A stretch of 64,000 nucleotides of DNA from Tardiphaga alba (GTDB lineage Bacteria > Pseudomonadota > Alphaproteobacteria > Rhizobiales > Xanthobacteraceae): assembly GCF_018279705.1 (NCBI RefSeq), contig NZ_CP036498.1, positions 496,001 through 560,000 on the forward strand. Direction: 5' to 3'. A program made the translations under genes and the position numbers. A model generated the notes under the pieces. The model worked only from the letters and a program-made list of their open reading frames with translations, did no database searches and had not been told where the DNA came from. Positions 56,048-64,000 of this stretch are shown here, piece after piece. Position 1 is the first letter of the stretch. Every line of letters starts with the position of its first letter.

Positions 56048-57394
56048 TTGGCCGTTCATGCGATCACACATGCGCCTGATCGTCCCGGCTCCGCCGAAGA
56101 GGCGGTGCGGGAGGTCGCCTGCGCGCCTGGGATTGCACCCGAGCCGGACTCCGGTCCGCAAGAGCCACGCCGAGCACCCGAGCCTTCGAAGGAGAGCCTG
56201 CGCGGGCTCGACTGGTTCATCTTCTTTCTTGCCGATGTGCAGACCGGCTTCGGTCCCTTCGTGGCGGTCTATCTCACGACACAGAAATGGACTCAGGTCG
56301 AAATCGGCTTCGTGCTTTCCATCGGCGGCGTTGTCGCGCTGCTCGGCCAGATTCCAGGCGGCGCCATTATTGACGCCGCGCGCTCGACCCGACTGGTGGC
56401 CGGCGCAGCCGTCTGCACGATCGCATGTTGTGCGCTCGCTTATGCGGCCTTGCCGATCTTTCCAGTCGTCGTCACTGCTGCGACATTGCATGCGATGGCA
56501 AGCTGCGTGCTCGGCCCGGCAATAGCGGCCATCAGTCTCGGTCTCGTCGGTCCGCTCAAGATCAGCGAGCGATTGGGACGGAATGCCCGCTTTGCCTCGC
56601 TCGGAAACGGCGTCGCTGCTGCCGTCATGGGGACGATCGGCTACCTGCTGTCCAGCCGGGCCGTGTTCATCGTCACGTTCCTGCTCGCAATACCCGTGCT
56701 TTATGCGCTGTCGCGCATTCGTCATCGAGAGATCGATGCAGCACAGGCGCACGGGAATGCGGGACGGCAGACCGAAAGCCCCAAGCCGATCCGTTTCCGC
56801 GATCTCGTCCGTCAGAAGCCGCTGCTGATATTTGCCTGCGCGGTGTTGCTGCTGCAGCTAGCCAATGCAGCGATGCTGCCCCTGATGGCGGGCGTCGTCA
56901 CCACACGCTCGGCCGATTGGGCGCCGGCGCTGATCGCATTCTGCATCGTGGTGCCGCAAGCATTCGTCGCAGCGACGTCGCCGACGGTCGGCCGCAAGGC
57001 GCAGCAATGGGGGCGACGTCCGCTTCTCCTCATCGCCTTTGCGTCGCTTGCGGTCCGTGGATTGCTGTTCGCAGTCGTCACCGATCCGTTCCTGCTGGTC
57101 GCGGTCCAGATTTTCGACGGCATCACCGCGGCGGTCTTCGCCGTCATGATCCCGCTGATCGTGTCCGATATCGCATTCGGCAGCGGTCGGTTCAGCCTCG
57201 CGCAAGGCATTGTCGGCACGGCGACGGGTATCGGTGCGTCGCTCAGCACCGTCACTGCCGGCTATGTCGCCGACAAGCTCGGCGCGCCCGTCGCATTTGT
57301 CGGCCTGGCCGGCGTCGCTGCACTCGGCGTTCTGCTGATCTGGCTGGTCATGCCGGAAACCCGGCGTGACCATGGCCAGGAAGCGGACGCTTAA
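56048..57394 (+). CDS. MFS transporter (TTG start)
   Basis: This 448-residue carrier has a soluble Pro/Glu-rich N-terminal tail of about 50 residues before the first helix (LDWFIFFLADVQTGFGPFVA). The TTG at 56048 lies directly after the PRC-barrel stop codon, so translation is probably coupled; a later ATG would cut into the first helix. Its ending is two bases from that of the convergent aminotransferase gene. Substrate unknown. Confidence 0.8.
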   Translation: MAVHAITHAPDRPGSAEEAVREVACAPGIAPEPDSGPQEPRRAPEPSKESLRGLDWFIFFLADVQTGFGPFVAVYLTTQKWTQVEIGFVLSIGGVVALLGQIPGGAIIDAARSTRLVAGAAVCTIACCALAYAALPIFPVVVTAATLHAMASCVLGPAIAAISLGLVGPLKISERLGRNARFASLGNGVAAAVMGTIGYLLSSRAVFIVTFLLAIPVLYALSRIRHREIDAAQAHGNAGRQTESPKPIRFRDLVRQKPLLIFACAVLLLQLANAAMLPLMAGVVTTRSADWAPALIAFCIVVPQAFVAATSPTVGRKAQQWGRRPLLLIAFASLAVRGLLFAVVTDPFLLVAVQIFDGITAAVFAVMIPLIVSDIAFGSGRFSLAQGIVGTATGIGASLSTVTAGYVADKLGAPVAFVGLAGVAALGVLLIWLVMPETRRDHGQEADA

Positions 57395-57396
57395 GC

Positions 57397-58575
57397 TCAG
57401 GGCTTCACGCTTTCGCCGAGATAGTTGAGCGCGGCGGTGACGCCGCCTTTGCCATGCGGAATGCCCAGCGCCTGTAGTCCCATCTCCACCACGCCAAGCG
57501 TGCCCAAAATCATCGGCGCATTGACGTGACCCATATGGGCAATGCGAAACGCTTTGCCCTGCAGATCGCCGATACCGACGCCGAGAATAACGCCGCATTT
57601 CTCGCGGCAGTAGGTGAGCAGCCGCGCAGGGTCCGGCATCTTGATGGTGGTGACGGTGTCACCACGCTCTTTTGCTTCGATGATGTTGAAGCTGAGAACA
57701 CCGCCTTCGGCCCATACGGCAACGGCACGGCGCACGGCTTCAGCCAGCAGGCGATGACGCAGGAAGACGTTGTCGAGCTTTTCCTCGAACAGCATGTCGA
57801 TGGCCTGGCGCTGCGCAAACATCAGATGCACCGGCGCCGTTCCGGAATGCTTCTGGTAGTGTTCGTTGCCGTCGCGCTCGGTCCAGTCGAAATAGGGCAT
57901 GCGCAGATTGGCGGTTTTGTGCACCTCGCGGGCGCGGTCACTGGCGGCGACATAGCCGAGGCCGGGCGGTGTCATCAGACCCTTTTGCGAGGCTGACATG
58001 GCGACATCGATGCCCCATGCGTCCATCTCGAATGGCATGCAGCCGAGCGAGGCAACTGCATCGACGAGGAACAGAGCGGGATGACCCGCGGCCTTGATGG
58101 CCTTGCCGATGGCCTCGATGTCGTTGAACGCGCCGGATGCGGTGTCGATCTGCACGGCCAGGATGGCCTTGATCTTGTGCTCCGTGTCCTGCCGTAGGGC
58201 AGCCTCGACTTCAGAGGGACGGATGGCCCGATTCCAGTCTCCCTTCAGGCTCTGCACCTCGATGCCCATACTGCGTGCGGCATTTCCCCAGCCCACGGCA
58301 AAGCGACCGCTTTCGAGGACGAGGATCTTGTCGCCGCGTGACAACACATTGGTGAGCACGGCCTCCCAGGTGCCGTGGCCGTTGGCGATATAGATGTAGG
58401 TTTTGCCTTTGGTGGCGAACAAGGTGCCGATGTCGCGCAGCAGTCCGTAGGTCAGCTGCACCATGGAATCCGAATAGATATCCAGCGCTGGCCGATGCAT
58501 CGCGCGCAGGACTTCATCCGGCATGGTGGTGGGGCCGGGGATAGCGAGAAACTCACGACCTGCGCGAACGACCAT
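57397..58575 (-). CDS. Class V aminotransferase (serine-glyoxylate/alanine-glyoxylate type)
   Basis: This 392-residue PLP enzyme is of the SgaA/AGXT group. Features are an N-terminal IPGPTTMPDEVLRAM, ANGHGTWEAVLTNVL (PLP phosphate contact), LFLVDAVASLG (Asp that holds the pyridine nitrogen) and the PLP lysine in SASQKGLMTPPGLGY. It would convert glyoxylate plus serine or alanine to glycine; the donor is not certain. No serine-cycle genes are adjacent. Confidence 0.85.
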   Translation of the reverse strand: MVVRAGREFLAIPGPTTMPDEVLRAMHRPALDIYSDSMVQLTYGLLRDIGTLFATKGKTYIYIANGHGTWEAVLTNVLSRGDKILVLESGRFAVGWGNAARSMGIEVQSLKGDWNRAIRPSEVEAALRQDTEHKIKAILAVQIDTASGAFNDIEAIGKAIKAAGHPALFLVDAVASLGCMPFEMDAWGIDVAMSASQKGLMTPPGLGYVAASDRAREVHKTANLRMPYFDWTERDGNEHYQKHSGTAPVHLMFAQRQAIDMLFEEKLDNVFLRHRLLAEAVRRAVAVWAEGGVLSFNIIEAKERGDTVTTIKMPDPARLLTYCREKCGVILGVGIGDLQGKAFRIAHMGHVNAPMILGTLGVVEMGLQALGIPHGKGGVTAALNYLGESVKP

Positions 58576-58651
58576 TTTCTGTCCTTGTTGAGGGTGTCAG
58601 CCATCGTGGCATGGCGAAGTGATAAAGCAAAATGGCGAGGGCGGCCTGCGC

Positions 58652-59512
58652 TCAATGCGTGGATGTCGGGCCGATGATATTGGCGACCGCCCGGAAGATT
58701 TGGTCCTTGATCTCGGTGGCGGCCGGGCTTGGGATCGATTCCGGCGGCTCGGTTCGCTTGGCACAGCCGACGACCAGTCGCTGGATCCATATCTCGCCAT
58801 CGGTGAAGTACAAGTCTCCTTCGCCGTTCCGGCCGGCGACGGTCGGACCGACACCCGTGACCTGATACTTGGCTTCCACCATGCCCGCTTGTTCAAGATC
58901 ATTCGCCAGCACCGCGCGCTCGGCGTCGATGTCCGCAGCGATATGGTGCGTGATCGCGCCCGTATATTTGCTGATGCCCACGCTACGATCGAACGTGGCG
59001 TCGCCGAGCCAGACCGGGCGATCTTCCTGTCCCTTCTCGAGCACCAGCCACAATCTGACATGATGGCGATGATCGGCACTCGTGCCTGACGGTTTCTCGA
59101 AGGCGAGATCCTCGCGTCGTCCGAGATAGATCAGGGGCGAGACGGGAGCGTCGCGATAGGGGCGGTCGAGGAGAACGCTGCCGACGATTTCGATCGATGA
59201 CTTCAACGTGATGGGATCGGCCGGATACCAGCCGGCGGCATGCATCGCGCAGATCACGTCTTTCTTGTCGCCGATCAATCCGACATTGATGGGATCGCCG
59301 GGAATTCCTTGCGTGGTCATGGTGGTCATCGGGAGACCGGCAAGAGGCTTCTGATGCTCGTAATGAGTCCAGAGCTCCGGCAGCAGCAGATAGGCGATGC
59401 CGCCATAAATGATCACGGCAAGCAGCGTCAGCCGCAGCGCCCGATAGGTCCGGCTGCGGCGTTGTTGTTCTGCGATGGGATGTTCGTTCGGGTCGTTCAA
59501 GATCTCGCCCAT
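58652..59512 (-). CDS. LssY C-terminal domain protein
   Basis: This 286-residue protein has one membrane segment (LTLLAVIIYGGIAYLLLPEL) and an LssY-C-type domain (GDPINVGLIGDKKDVICAMH, AAGWYPADPIT, SPLIYLGRREDLAFEKPSG, HRHHVRLWL). LssY proteins of Legionella carry this domain after a PAP2 phosphatase part, which is absent here. Function unknown; the domain probably faces the periplasm. Confidence 0.7.
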   Translation of the reverse strand: MGEILNDPNEHPIAEQQRRSRTYRALRLTLLAVIIYGGIAYLLLPELWTHYEHQKPLAGLPMTTMTTQGIPGDPINVGLIGDKKDVICAMHAAGWYPADPITLKSSIEIVGSVLLDRPYRDAPVSPLIYLGRREDLAFEKPSGTSADHRHHVRLWLVLEKGQEDRPVWLGDATFDRSVGISKYTGAITHHIAADIDAERAVLANDLEQAGMVEAKYQVTGVGPTVAGRNGEGDLYFTDGEIWIQRLVVGCAKRTEPPESIPSPAATEIKDQIFRAVANIIGPTSTH

Positions 59513-59573
59513 AAGGAATCGCGGGCGGACCCTGCCACGTCAGGTCAATAAAGTCATCGTCCAGCCTGCCGGA

Positions 59574-60305
59574 TCAGCGCCGTGTCTCGCGGCATCCGGC
59601 GGCTTCGGCTTCTTCTTTAGAGCAAAACCAGCGTGTGCCCTTGCTCACGCGCATCTTGATTTTGGCATACCAGCGGCTTTCCGGCGTGTGATAGATGCAG
59701 ACGCCGGATCGATTGACATTTCCCTTGATGCGGCAGGCCGGCGACGGCGCAACCGCGCCCGACGCCGAGGCAAACAGGATTGGCAAGGTTTCAGGTGTCG
59801 GCTTGATGGCGCCAAGTGTCCCGGCCTTCTTGTTCCGGACGCGCCATTCCCACGGCGCGATGAATGCGCCGGACCACAATCCGACCTTGGCCGCACGTGC
59901 CGCCTGATCCTCGGGCTCATAAACGCGTGAGAAACGGACATAGGCCAGTGCCCATCCGGTTTTCACCAGCCACTGGGCGATATCTTCACCGTCCGCTTCA
60001 CATTTGGCGACCGAACGGCCGAAACGGTCGGTACGCTGGATGCGGCAGGTCCAGTTCTTGTCGCTGGCGCGTGCGACCAGCGCGTCATGTGCGGCGACAC
60101 CGCAACTCCAGCGCTCACCGTTCGCATTCAGGCAAAGCTGGTCACGCCCGGGGGCATCGGAGCCGGCGAGCCGGATACGCGTATTGCCGATCGTGACCTG
60201 ATTGGCGTCGCGAATATGCGGAATGCCGCTCACGTCAGCAGCCTGAGCCGCGTTCGGAAGGATCAGCAGAAAAAGGGCAAAGCCAATGAAACGTCGCATG
60301 CGCAT
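59574..60305 (-). CDS. Secreted SNase-like (thermonuclease family) protein
   Basis: This 243-residue protein has a signal peptide (to about residue 22, NAAQAADV) and a nuclease-type barrel (IRDANQVTIGNTRIRLAGSD, APGRDQLC; DRFGRSVAKC). The Arg35- and Arg87-type residues seem kept, but the Glu43 position is Gly (DAPG) and the second calcium ligand is Asn. A Cys-rich C-terminal extension (ACRIKGNVNRSGVCIYHTP) follows. It is a distant relative of the lasso-linked nuclease-fold protein at 29238-29645, sharing the LC...W-x-CG pattern. Confidence 0.75.
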   Translation of the reverse strand: MRMRRFIGFALFLLILPNAAQAADVSGIPHIRDANQVTIGNTRIRLAGSDAPGRDQLCLNANGERWSCGVAAHDALVARASDKNWTCRIQRTDRFGRSVAKCEADGEDIAQWLVKTGWALAYVRFSRVYEPEDQAARAAKVGLWSGAFIAPWEWRVRNKKAGTLGAIKPTPETLPILFASASGAVAPSPACRIKGNVNRSGVCIYHTPESRWYAKIKMRVSKGTRWFCSKEEAEAAGCRETRR

Positions 60306-60414
60306 CGAACCGTCAGTACCAGAATCGTGACGACAATGCTGCAGAGTGCCGTCATTTCACCGCAGGCGCCAGTGTGACGGCACTGGATTGCCTCAACTCC
60401 GCGCGAGCCTGAGA

Positions 60415-62148
60415 TCAACCGCTCTGCTGCATCGCATTGCGGGCGAGGGCGAGCCCCATCAACACGAAAGCCGACGTCACTTCGGGACCGCCAACCAGGA
60501 TCCGCGTCGGCGTTTTCATCTTGTTCCATTCATAGGCCTTGAATGGCCCTTTGCGGCCGCCCTCACTCCGGCTGCGCATGATGCACTGCAGCGGTGGGAT
60601 GAACAGCGAGACCTCAGCGCCGAGATGGCCGAGTGCGATCAGAGCAAGGGCCGCATCGAAAGCGTTCATCTCATGCGCGATCAACTCGTTGACGACATAT
60701 GCCAGTACATGCGGCTTGATGAGCTCGAATGTGCCGTCGGGGTCGAGCTTGCGTTGGGTGTCTTCAGGCAGCGCACGCAGCGCGGCGTAGCAACGGCCGA
60801 AATAGGCGCAGTAAAGCTCCGGCAGGTAATAGATGTGCGATCGTGGATCTGCGAAGGCGCCGGATTCGACGAGGCGCCGCTGGAAGCCGATGATCCGATG
60901 TACGGTTTCGAGCCGCTTCGGCGTCTCCAGCACCTGCCAGCGGCTGCAATTGCGGAAAGAGACTTCGAGTACGTCGAGGTTCAGCGTCGGATCGAGGTCG
61001 TTGCCGTAGGGGCGTTGGCCCGCGAGATTGTCGATCCAGGTAGCGATCGCGCCGTCATAGTTGATGTTGTCGTTGATCGGCACCGTGACCAGGGGCTCGT
61101 TGGCGCCGTCATTCACCTGATAGCCGGCATAAAAGTCGAGCAGCGGTTGATTCAGGATAGGATCGGTCGATCCTGCCTGCGTTGCTGCAGAGAATGAGCA
61201 GGCCGTGGTGTCGCAATCCGGCACATAGATGCCGAAGCCGAGGTCTTGCTTGATCTGGGCAAAGAAGCGACTGAAACGCGGATGCGGCGGCGGCGCCAGT
61301 GCCGTGATCACATTGACGCTGCTGCCATCATGCGACTTCACCTCTTCGCGGCTGGTGACGAGGCAAAACTCGATCATCGCGTTGATGGCGCGGCGTGACT
61401 GCGCGGTCTGGTCCTGCGAGGCGAGGCCTGTTTCGCCAAAGCTCAGCAGGGCTTCAGTGAAGAACGCGTCGTAATAGGCTGAGCGATGCCGGATCTGCAC
61501 CGGCTCCCACATCGGCTCGGCGATGCCGGCCCATGGCGGATTGATCAGCTTCGCTGCGGGCGAACGCGCGATGAAGATGCGCGCGAGCGTGAACAACAAA
61601 GTGGAGTTCTTGTAGCCGCGCGCGTTCAGCCCGGTCAGCGCCATCAGGAATTCGCGACCATGCATGTCGGGATCGCCGATCAGATTGAAGGCGGCATAGG
61701 TCGGGATAAAGCCGTTCTTGTTGTAGGAGCCGAGAAGGTGAGCGGCGCAGCTGCGGATGACAGTGTCGATGTCGGCGATCGATGGCGTGGCACCAGCATG
61801 CGACGCTTTCGGAGGTCTCGGATGTTGCAGCGACACGGTATCGAGCAAGTCGGCCACGGGTTGGCCGATGGCCGCCCAGTCCGGTTCAGTCTGGTCGCGG
61901 GCAGCGATCAGGGCATCCTGAAGCGCCTTGAAACGTGCGGGGTCGCGTAGTTCAGGCAACCCAGCGCGCCGGAGCAGCGGTCGCAATGCGGGGTTGCCGA
62001 GCGCGGTGTTGTAGAACTTGACAATATGGGCGTCGCCACTGCCGGTATGACGGCGGAAGATCGGGTCGCAAAGGTCATAGAGGGTAGGGCCGTCCTTCCG
62101 GGCAGTCAGTGCGTCAAAAGCGGCTCGGGCAAGGGACGACGCTTTCAT
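60415..62148 (-). CDS. Large hypothetical protein (577 aa)
   Basis: No family is recognised. The protein is soluble-looking, without signal peptide or membrane segments, mostly helical, with conserved-looking stretches such as LCDPIFRRHTGSGDAHIVKF, AAHLLGSYNKNGFIPTYAAF and PELYCAYFGRCYAALRALPE. The ATG at 62148 was chosen because the frame upstream to 62238 is compositionally different. It diverges from the caspase-fold gene with about 340 bp between them. Confidence 0.6.
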   Translation of the reverse strand: MKASSLARAAFDALTARKDGPTLYDLCDPIFRRHTGSGDAHIVKFYNTALGNPALRPLLRRAGLPELRDPARFKALQDALIAARDQTEPDWAAIGQPVADLLDTVSLQHPRPPKASHAGATPSIADIDTVIRSCAAHLLGSYNKNGFIPTYAAFNLIGDPDMHGREFLMALTGLNARGYKNSTLLFTLARIFIARSPAAKLINPPWAGIAEPMWEPVQIRHRSAYYDAFFTEALLSFGETGLASQDQTAQSRRAINAMIEFCLVTSREEVKSHDGSSVNVITALAPPPHPRFSRFFAQIKQDLGFGIYVPDCDTTACSFSAATQAGSTDPILNQPLLDFYAGYQVNDGANEPLVTVPINDNINYDGAIATWIDNLAGQRPYGNDLDPTLNLDVLEVSFRNCSRWQVLETPKRLETVHRIIGFQRRLVESGAFADPRSHIYYLPELYCAYFGRCYAALRALPEDTQRKLDPDGTFELIKPHVLAYVVNELIAHEMNAFDAALALIALGHLGAEVSLFIPPLQCIMRSRSEGGRKGPFKAYEWNKMKTPTRILVGGPEVTSAFVLMGLALARNAMQQSG

Positions 62149-62490
62149 CGGGTTTCCTTTGGTGCGGCCTGTACGCACGTCTCGAAAACCGCTCGCCGCC
62201 GATCGCGCCGAAATCGTCTCTCGATAACTGCAAGTCATTGAAAAGTTGCACGAATCGATCCGATTGGCAATTGCGTGGGGCGCACTACAAGGTTCCGGTG
62301 CGTCAGTAACCCTGTCTTAAATCGCGGGCTTTACGGGTTGCCCGGTGGCCCGTGACGGGTTAACACCCGGTTTGCTGCGACGCCGCAAATTGAGCGCAAT
62401 TGATGCTCATTGGTTTGGCATCCCTTCAAACCTAATCCGACGTCCACGCGACCAATGGTTGCGCGTGAACGATAGGCAGGAATGATCGTA

Positions 62491-63357
62491 ATGAACGTAC
62501 GGCAGTTTCGCGTATCCCGTCGCTCGATTACCATGACAGCCGCATTTGTCGGCCTGGTCTCGCTGGCGATTGGCGCCCACGCCGCGCTGAACAAGCACGT
62601 GATTGATCCGGCACGCGCCGCGGCTGGCTATGAGGCCACGCAGGCTGCCAGCAATTCGTCGCGCCTGGCGCTTGTCATCGGCAATGGTCACTATCCGGAT
62701 GCCGCCTCGCCTTTGTCGCAGCCGATCAACGACGCCCGGGCCGTAACGCATGCGCTGCGTCAGGACGGTTTCGATGTGGACGTGATCGAGGATGCCACGC
62801 GTGACGACATGACCCGCGCGGTCGAACGGCTGAAAGGCAAGATCAAGCCGGACAGCGTCGTGATGCTGTATTTCGGCGGCTACGGCGTTCAGGTCGGTCG
62901 TCAGAGCTATATGATCCCTGTCGATGCCGCGATCTGGCGCGAGCGCGATGTGCGCCGTCAGGGCGTCAGTGTCGAAGCCGTGCTCGATGTCATGAAGGAA
63001 GGCGGCGCACAGGCCAAACTGGTCGTGCTCGACGCCTCGCGCCGCAATCCTTATGAGCGCCGTTTCCGGTCCTATTCGCGCGGCCTTGCGCCCATCGATG
63101 TTCCTGAGAAGGCTCTGATCCTGACATCAGCGACGCCCGGCAAGGTGGCTGACGACGCAAGCGGGCAGAACAGCCTGCTGGCCGCTGAATTCCTGAAGAG
63201 CCTGAAAGCCAAACCCGCCAGCGCAGAGGCTGTGTTCAACAGCACGCGCACCGCGGTGACGCGCTCGTCGGACGGCGAACAGGTGCCGTCGGTGTCCTCG
63301 TCTCTCATCGAGGACGTGCAGTTCGGCATCAAGGCGACGGCTCGCGCCGGCAGCTAA
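62491..63357 (+). CDS. Caspase-fold (peptidase C14) pseudoenzyme
   Basis: This 288-residue exported or anchored protein has an N-terminal hydrophobic segment (about 15-33) and a caspase-like domain starting RLALVIGNGHYPDAASPLSQ. In active members the dyad lies in YFSGHG and DACRxNP. Here the sequence is YFGGYG (Tyr131 for His) and DASRRNP (Ser183 for Cys), so both catalytic residues are replaced. A Tyr/Ser pair is a recurrent substitution in bacterial caspase homologues. The protein probably binds rather than cleaves. The ATG at 62491 suits the AGGA ribosome site; 62482 is too close to it. Confidence 0.8.
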   Translation: MNVRQFRVSRRSITMTAAFVGLVSLAIGAHAALNKHVIDPARAAAGYEATQAASNSSRLALVIGNGHYPDAASPLSQPINDARAVTHALRQDGFDVDVIEDATRDDMTRAVERLKGKIKPDSVVMLYFGGYGVQVGRQSYMIPVDAAIWRERDVRRQGVSVEAVLDVMKEGGAQAKLVVLDASRRNPYERRFRSYSRGLAPIDVPEKALILTSATPGKVADDASGQNSLLAAEFLKSLKAKPASAEAVFNSTRTAVTRSSDGEQVPSVSSSLIEDVQFGIKATARAGS

Positions 63358-63381
63358 CTGCCTTCGCACTGACCCCAGCGA

Positions 63382-64000
63382 CTACTGCTTGTCCGCGCTG
63401 CTGGTCACCGGCCTGACCGGATCGCCTTCGCGCAGCAGTGCACCCGCCCGCGCAACGACGATATCGCCCTCGTTCAAGCCTTCGCGGATCTCAACCCGGC
63501 CCGTTGCCATCAGGCCCACCTCGACCCGTCGCGTTTCGATGCGATGACGGCGCACGACTTGCACCACCGTGCCGCCTGAACTGTAAAGGATCGCGGTCAG
63601 AGGCAGCGCGATGCCGCAGCTTTCGCCGGTCTTGATCGTTGCCCGCGCATAGGAGTTCGTCATCAGCCGCCGTGCGGCATTCAGCGAGACGACGACCTGG
63701 CCAAGCTGGCTGTTGGGTTCGACGGAGGACGCGACGCGGCGCACTTTCGCATCGAGCTCGCCGGTGCCGATGACCTTGATCTTCACGGTCTGATTGGCCT
63801 TGAGCTTCGGCAGATCGCGCGTCGGCACTTGTCCGATGAAATCGAATTCGCTGCGCGATATGATGCTGAAAAGCGCCTCGCCCTTTCCGGATGCGATGGT
63901 GCCGACCACGGCAGACGAGGCGCTGACGAGACCTGCGACGGTGGCCTGGATCTGCACCGAGCCGCCTTCCGGCGATGTCAGCCGGGCGAGGATCTGGCCT
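63382..64000 (-). CDS. Efflux membrane-fusion (HlyD-like) adaptor, C-terminal part, truncated by window edge
   Basis: The open frame continues past the right edge (GQILARLTSPEGGSVQIQAT and onwards), leaving about 205 residues. It contains the second half of the lipoyl motif (PEGGSVQIQATVAGLV), the beta-barrel (FDFIGQVPTRDLPKLKANQT) and a membrane-proximal domain (LNEGDIVVARAGALLREGDP). It is typical of periplasmic adaptors of RND or ABC pumps. An apparent GTG start at 63957 is internal. The partner genes would be to the right in map order. Confidence 0.75.
   Translation of the reverse strand, partial: GQILARLTSPEGGSVQIQATVAGLVSASSAVVGTIASGKGEALFSIISRSEFDFIGQVPTRDLPKLKANQTVKIKVIGTGELDAKVRRVASSVEPNSQLGQVVVSLNAARRLMTNSYARATIKTGESCGIALPLTAILYSSGGTVVQVVRRHRIETRRVEVGLMATGRVEIREGLNEGDIVVARAGALLREGDPVRPVTSSADKQ

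Overview
The window looks like chromosome from a Bradyrhizobium/Rhodopseudomonas/Tardiphaga-type alphaproteobacterium. The reasons are high GC, dense ATGA-overlapping operons, the gene families seen in the right two thirds, and palindromic intergenic repeats of a style common in that group. The genus cannot be fixed from the sequence alone.

Region 1 (1 to about 23.86 kb) reads as the end of an integrated genomic island. It holds the tail of a MerR-type regulator, a di-haem cytochrome c peroxidase, a metalloid-type operon (ArsR-like repressor with a C-terminal Cys site, FAD oxidoreductase ending in Cys pairs, two MFS transporters), a large hybrid histidine kinase, a divergent MerR/CDF cation-efflux pair with an overlong-spacer promoter, a CusBA-like RND efflux operon without an outer-membrane gene, a HEPN/RES-type toxin-like gene, an SRAP/YedK DNA-protein crosslink protein, a set of small proteins, and three tandem unknown genes. 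It ends at a 20-nt sequence matching the 3' end of a tRNA-Ser gene (23860-23879), the expected scar of tRNA-targeted integration.

Region 2 (24.58 to 29.81 kb) is a lasso-peptide biosynthetic cluster: precursor (A), ABC exporter (D), PqqD-like leader-binding protein (B1), transglutaminase-fold leader peptidase (B2) and asparagine-synthetase-like cyclase (C), followed by translationally coupled genes for a secreted nuclease-fold protein and a small lipoprotein. B2 is encoded on the opposite strand between B1 and C, and the precursor lacks the usual Thr(-2)/Gly(1) junction. This is the best candidate for something undescribed.

Region 3 (29.8 to 64 kb) is ordinary-looking chromosome: formamidase-like enzyme, ABC-F ATPase, Lrp regulator diverging from an alr-dadA operon, GMC oxidoreductase, two molybdopterin oxidoreductases, old yellow enzyme, MFS carriers, GST, a mercuric-reductase-like flavoprotein, an SDR, a glycosyltransferase/ABC exporter/glycogen-debranching group, a PRC-barrel protein, a class V aminotransferase, an LssY-C protein, a second nuclease-fold protein, a 577-residue unknown, a caspase-fold pseudoenzyme and a truncated membrane-fusion protein at the right edge.

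Five genes carry six single-base losses, every one in a G/C homopolymer. This pattern points to systematic sequencing under-calls rather than true pseudogenes, so those genes are annotated across the shifts.
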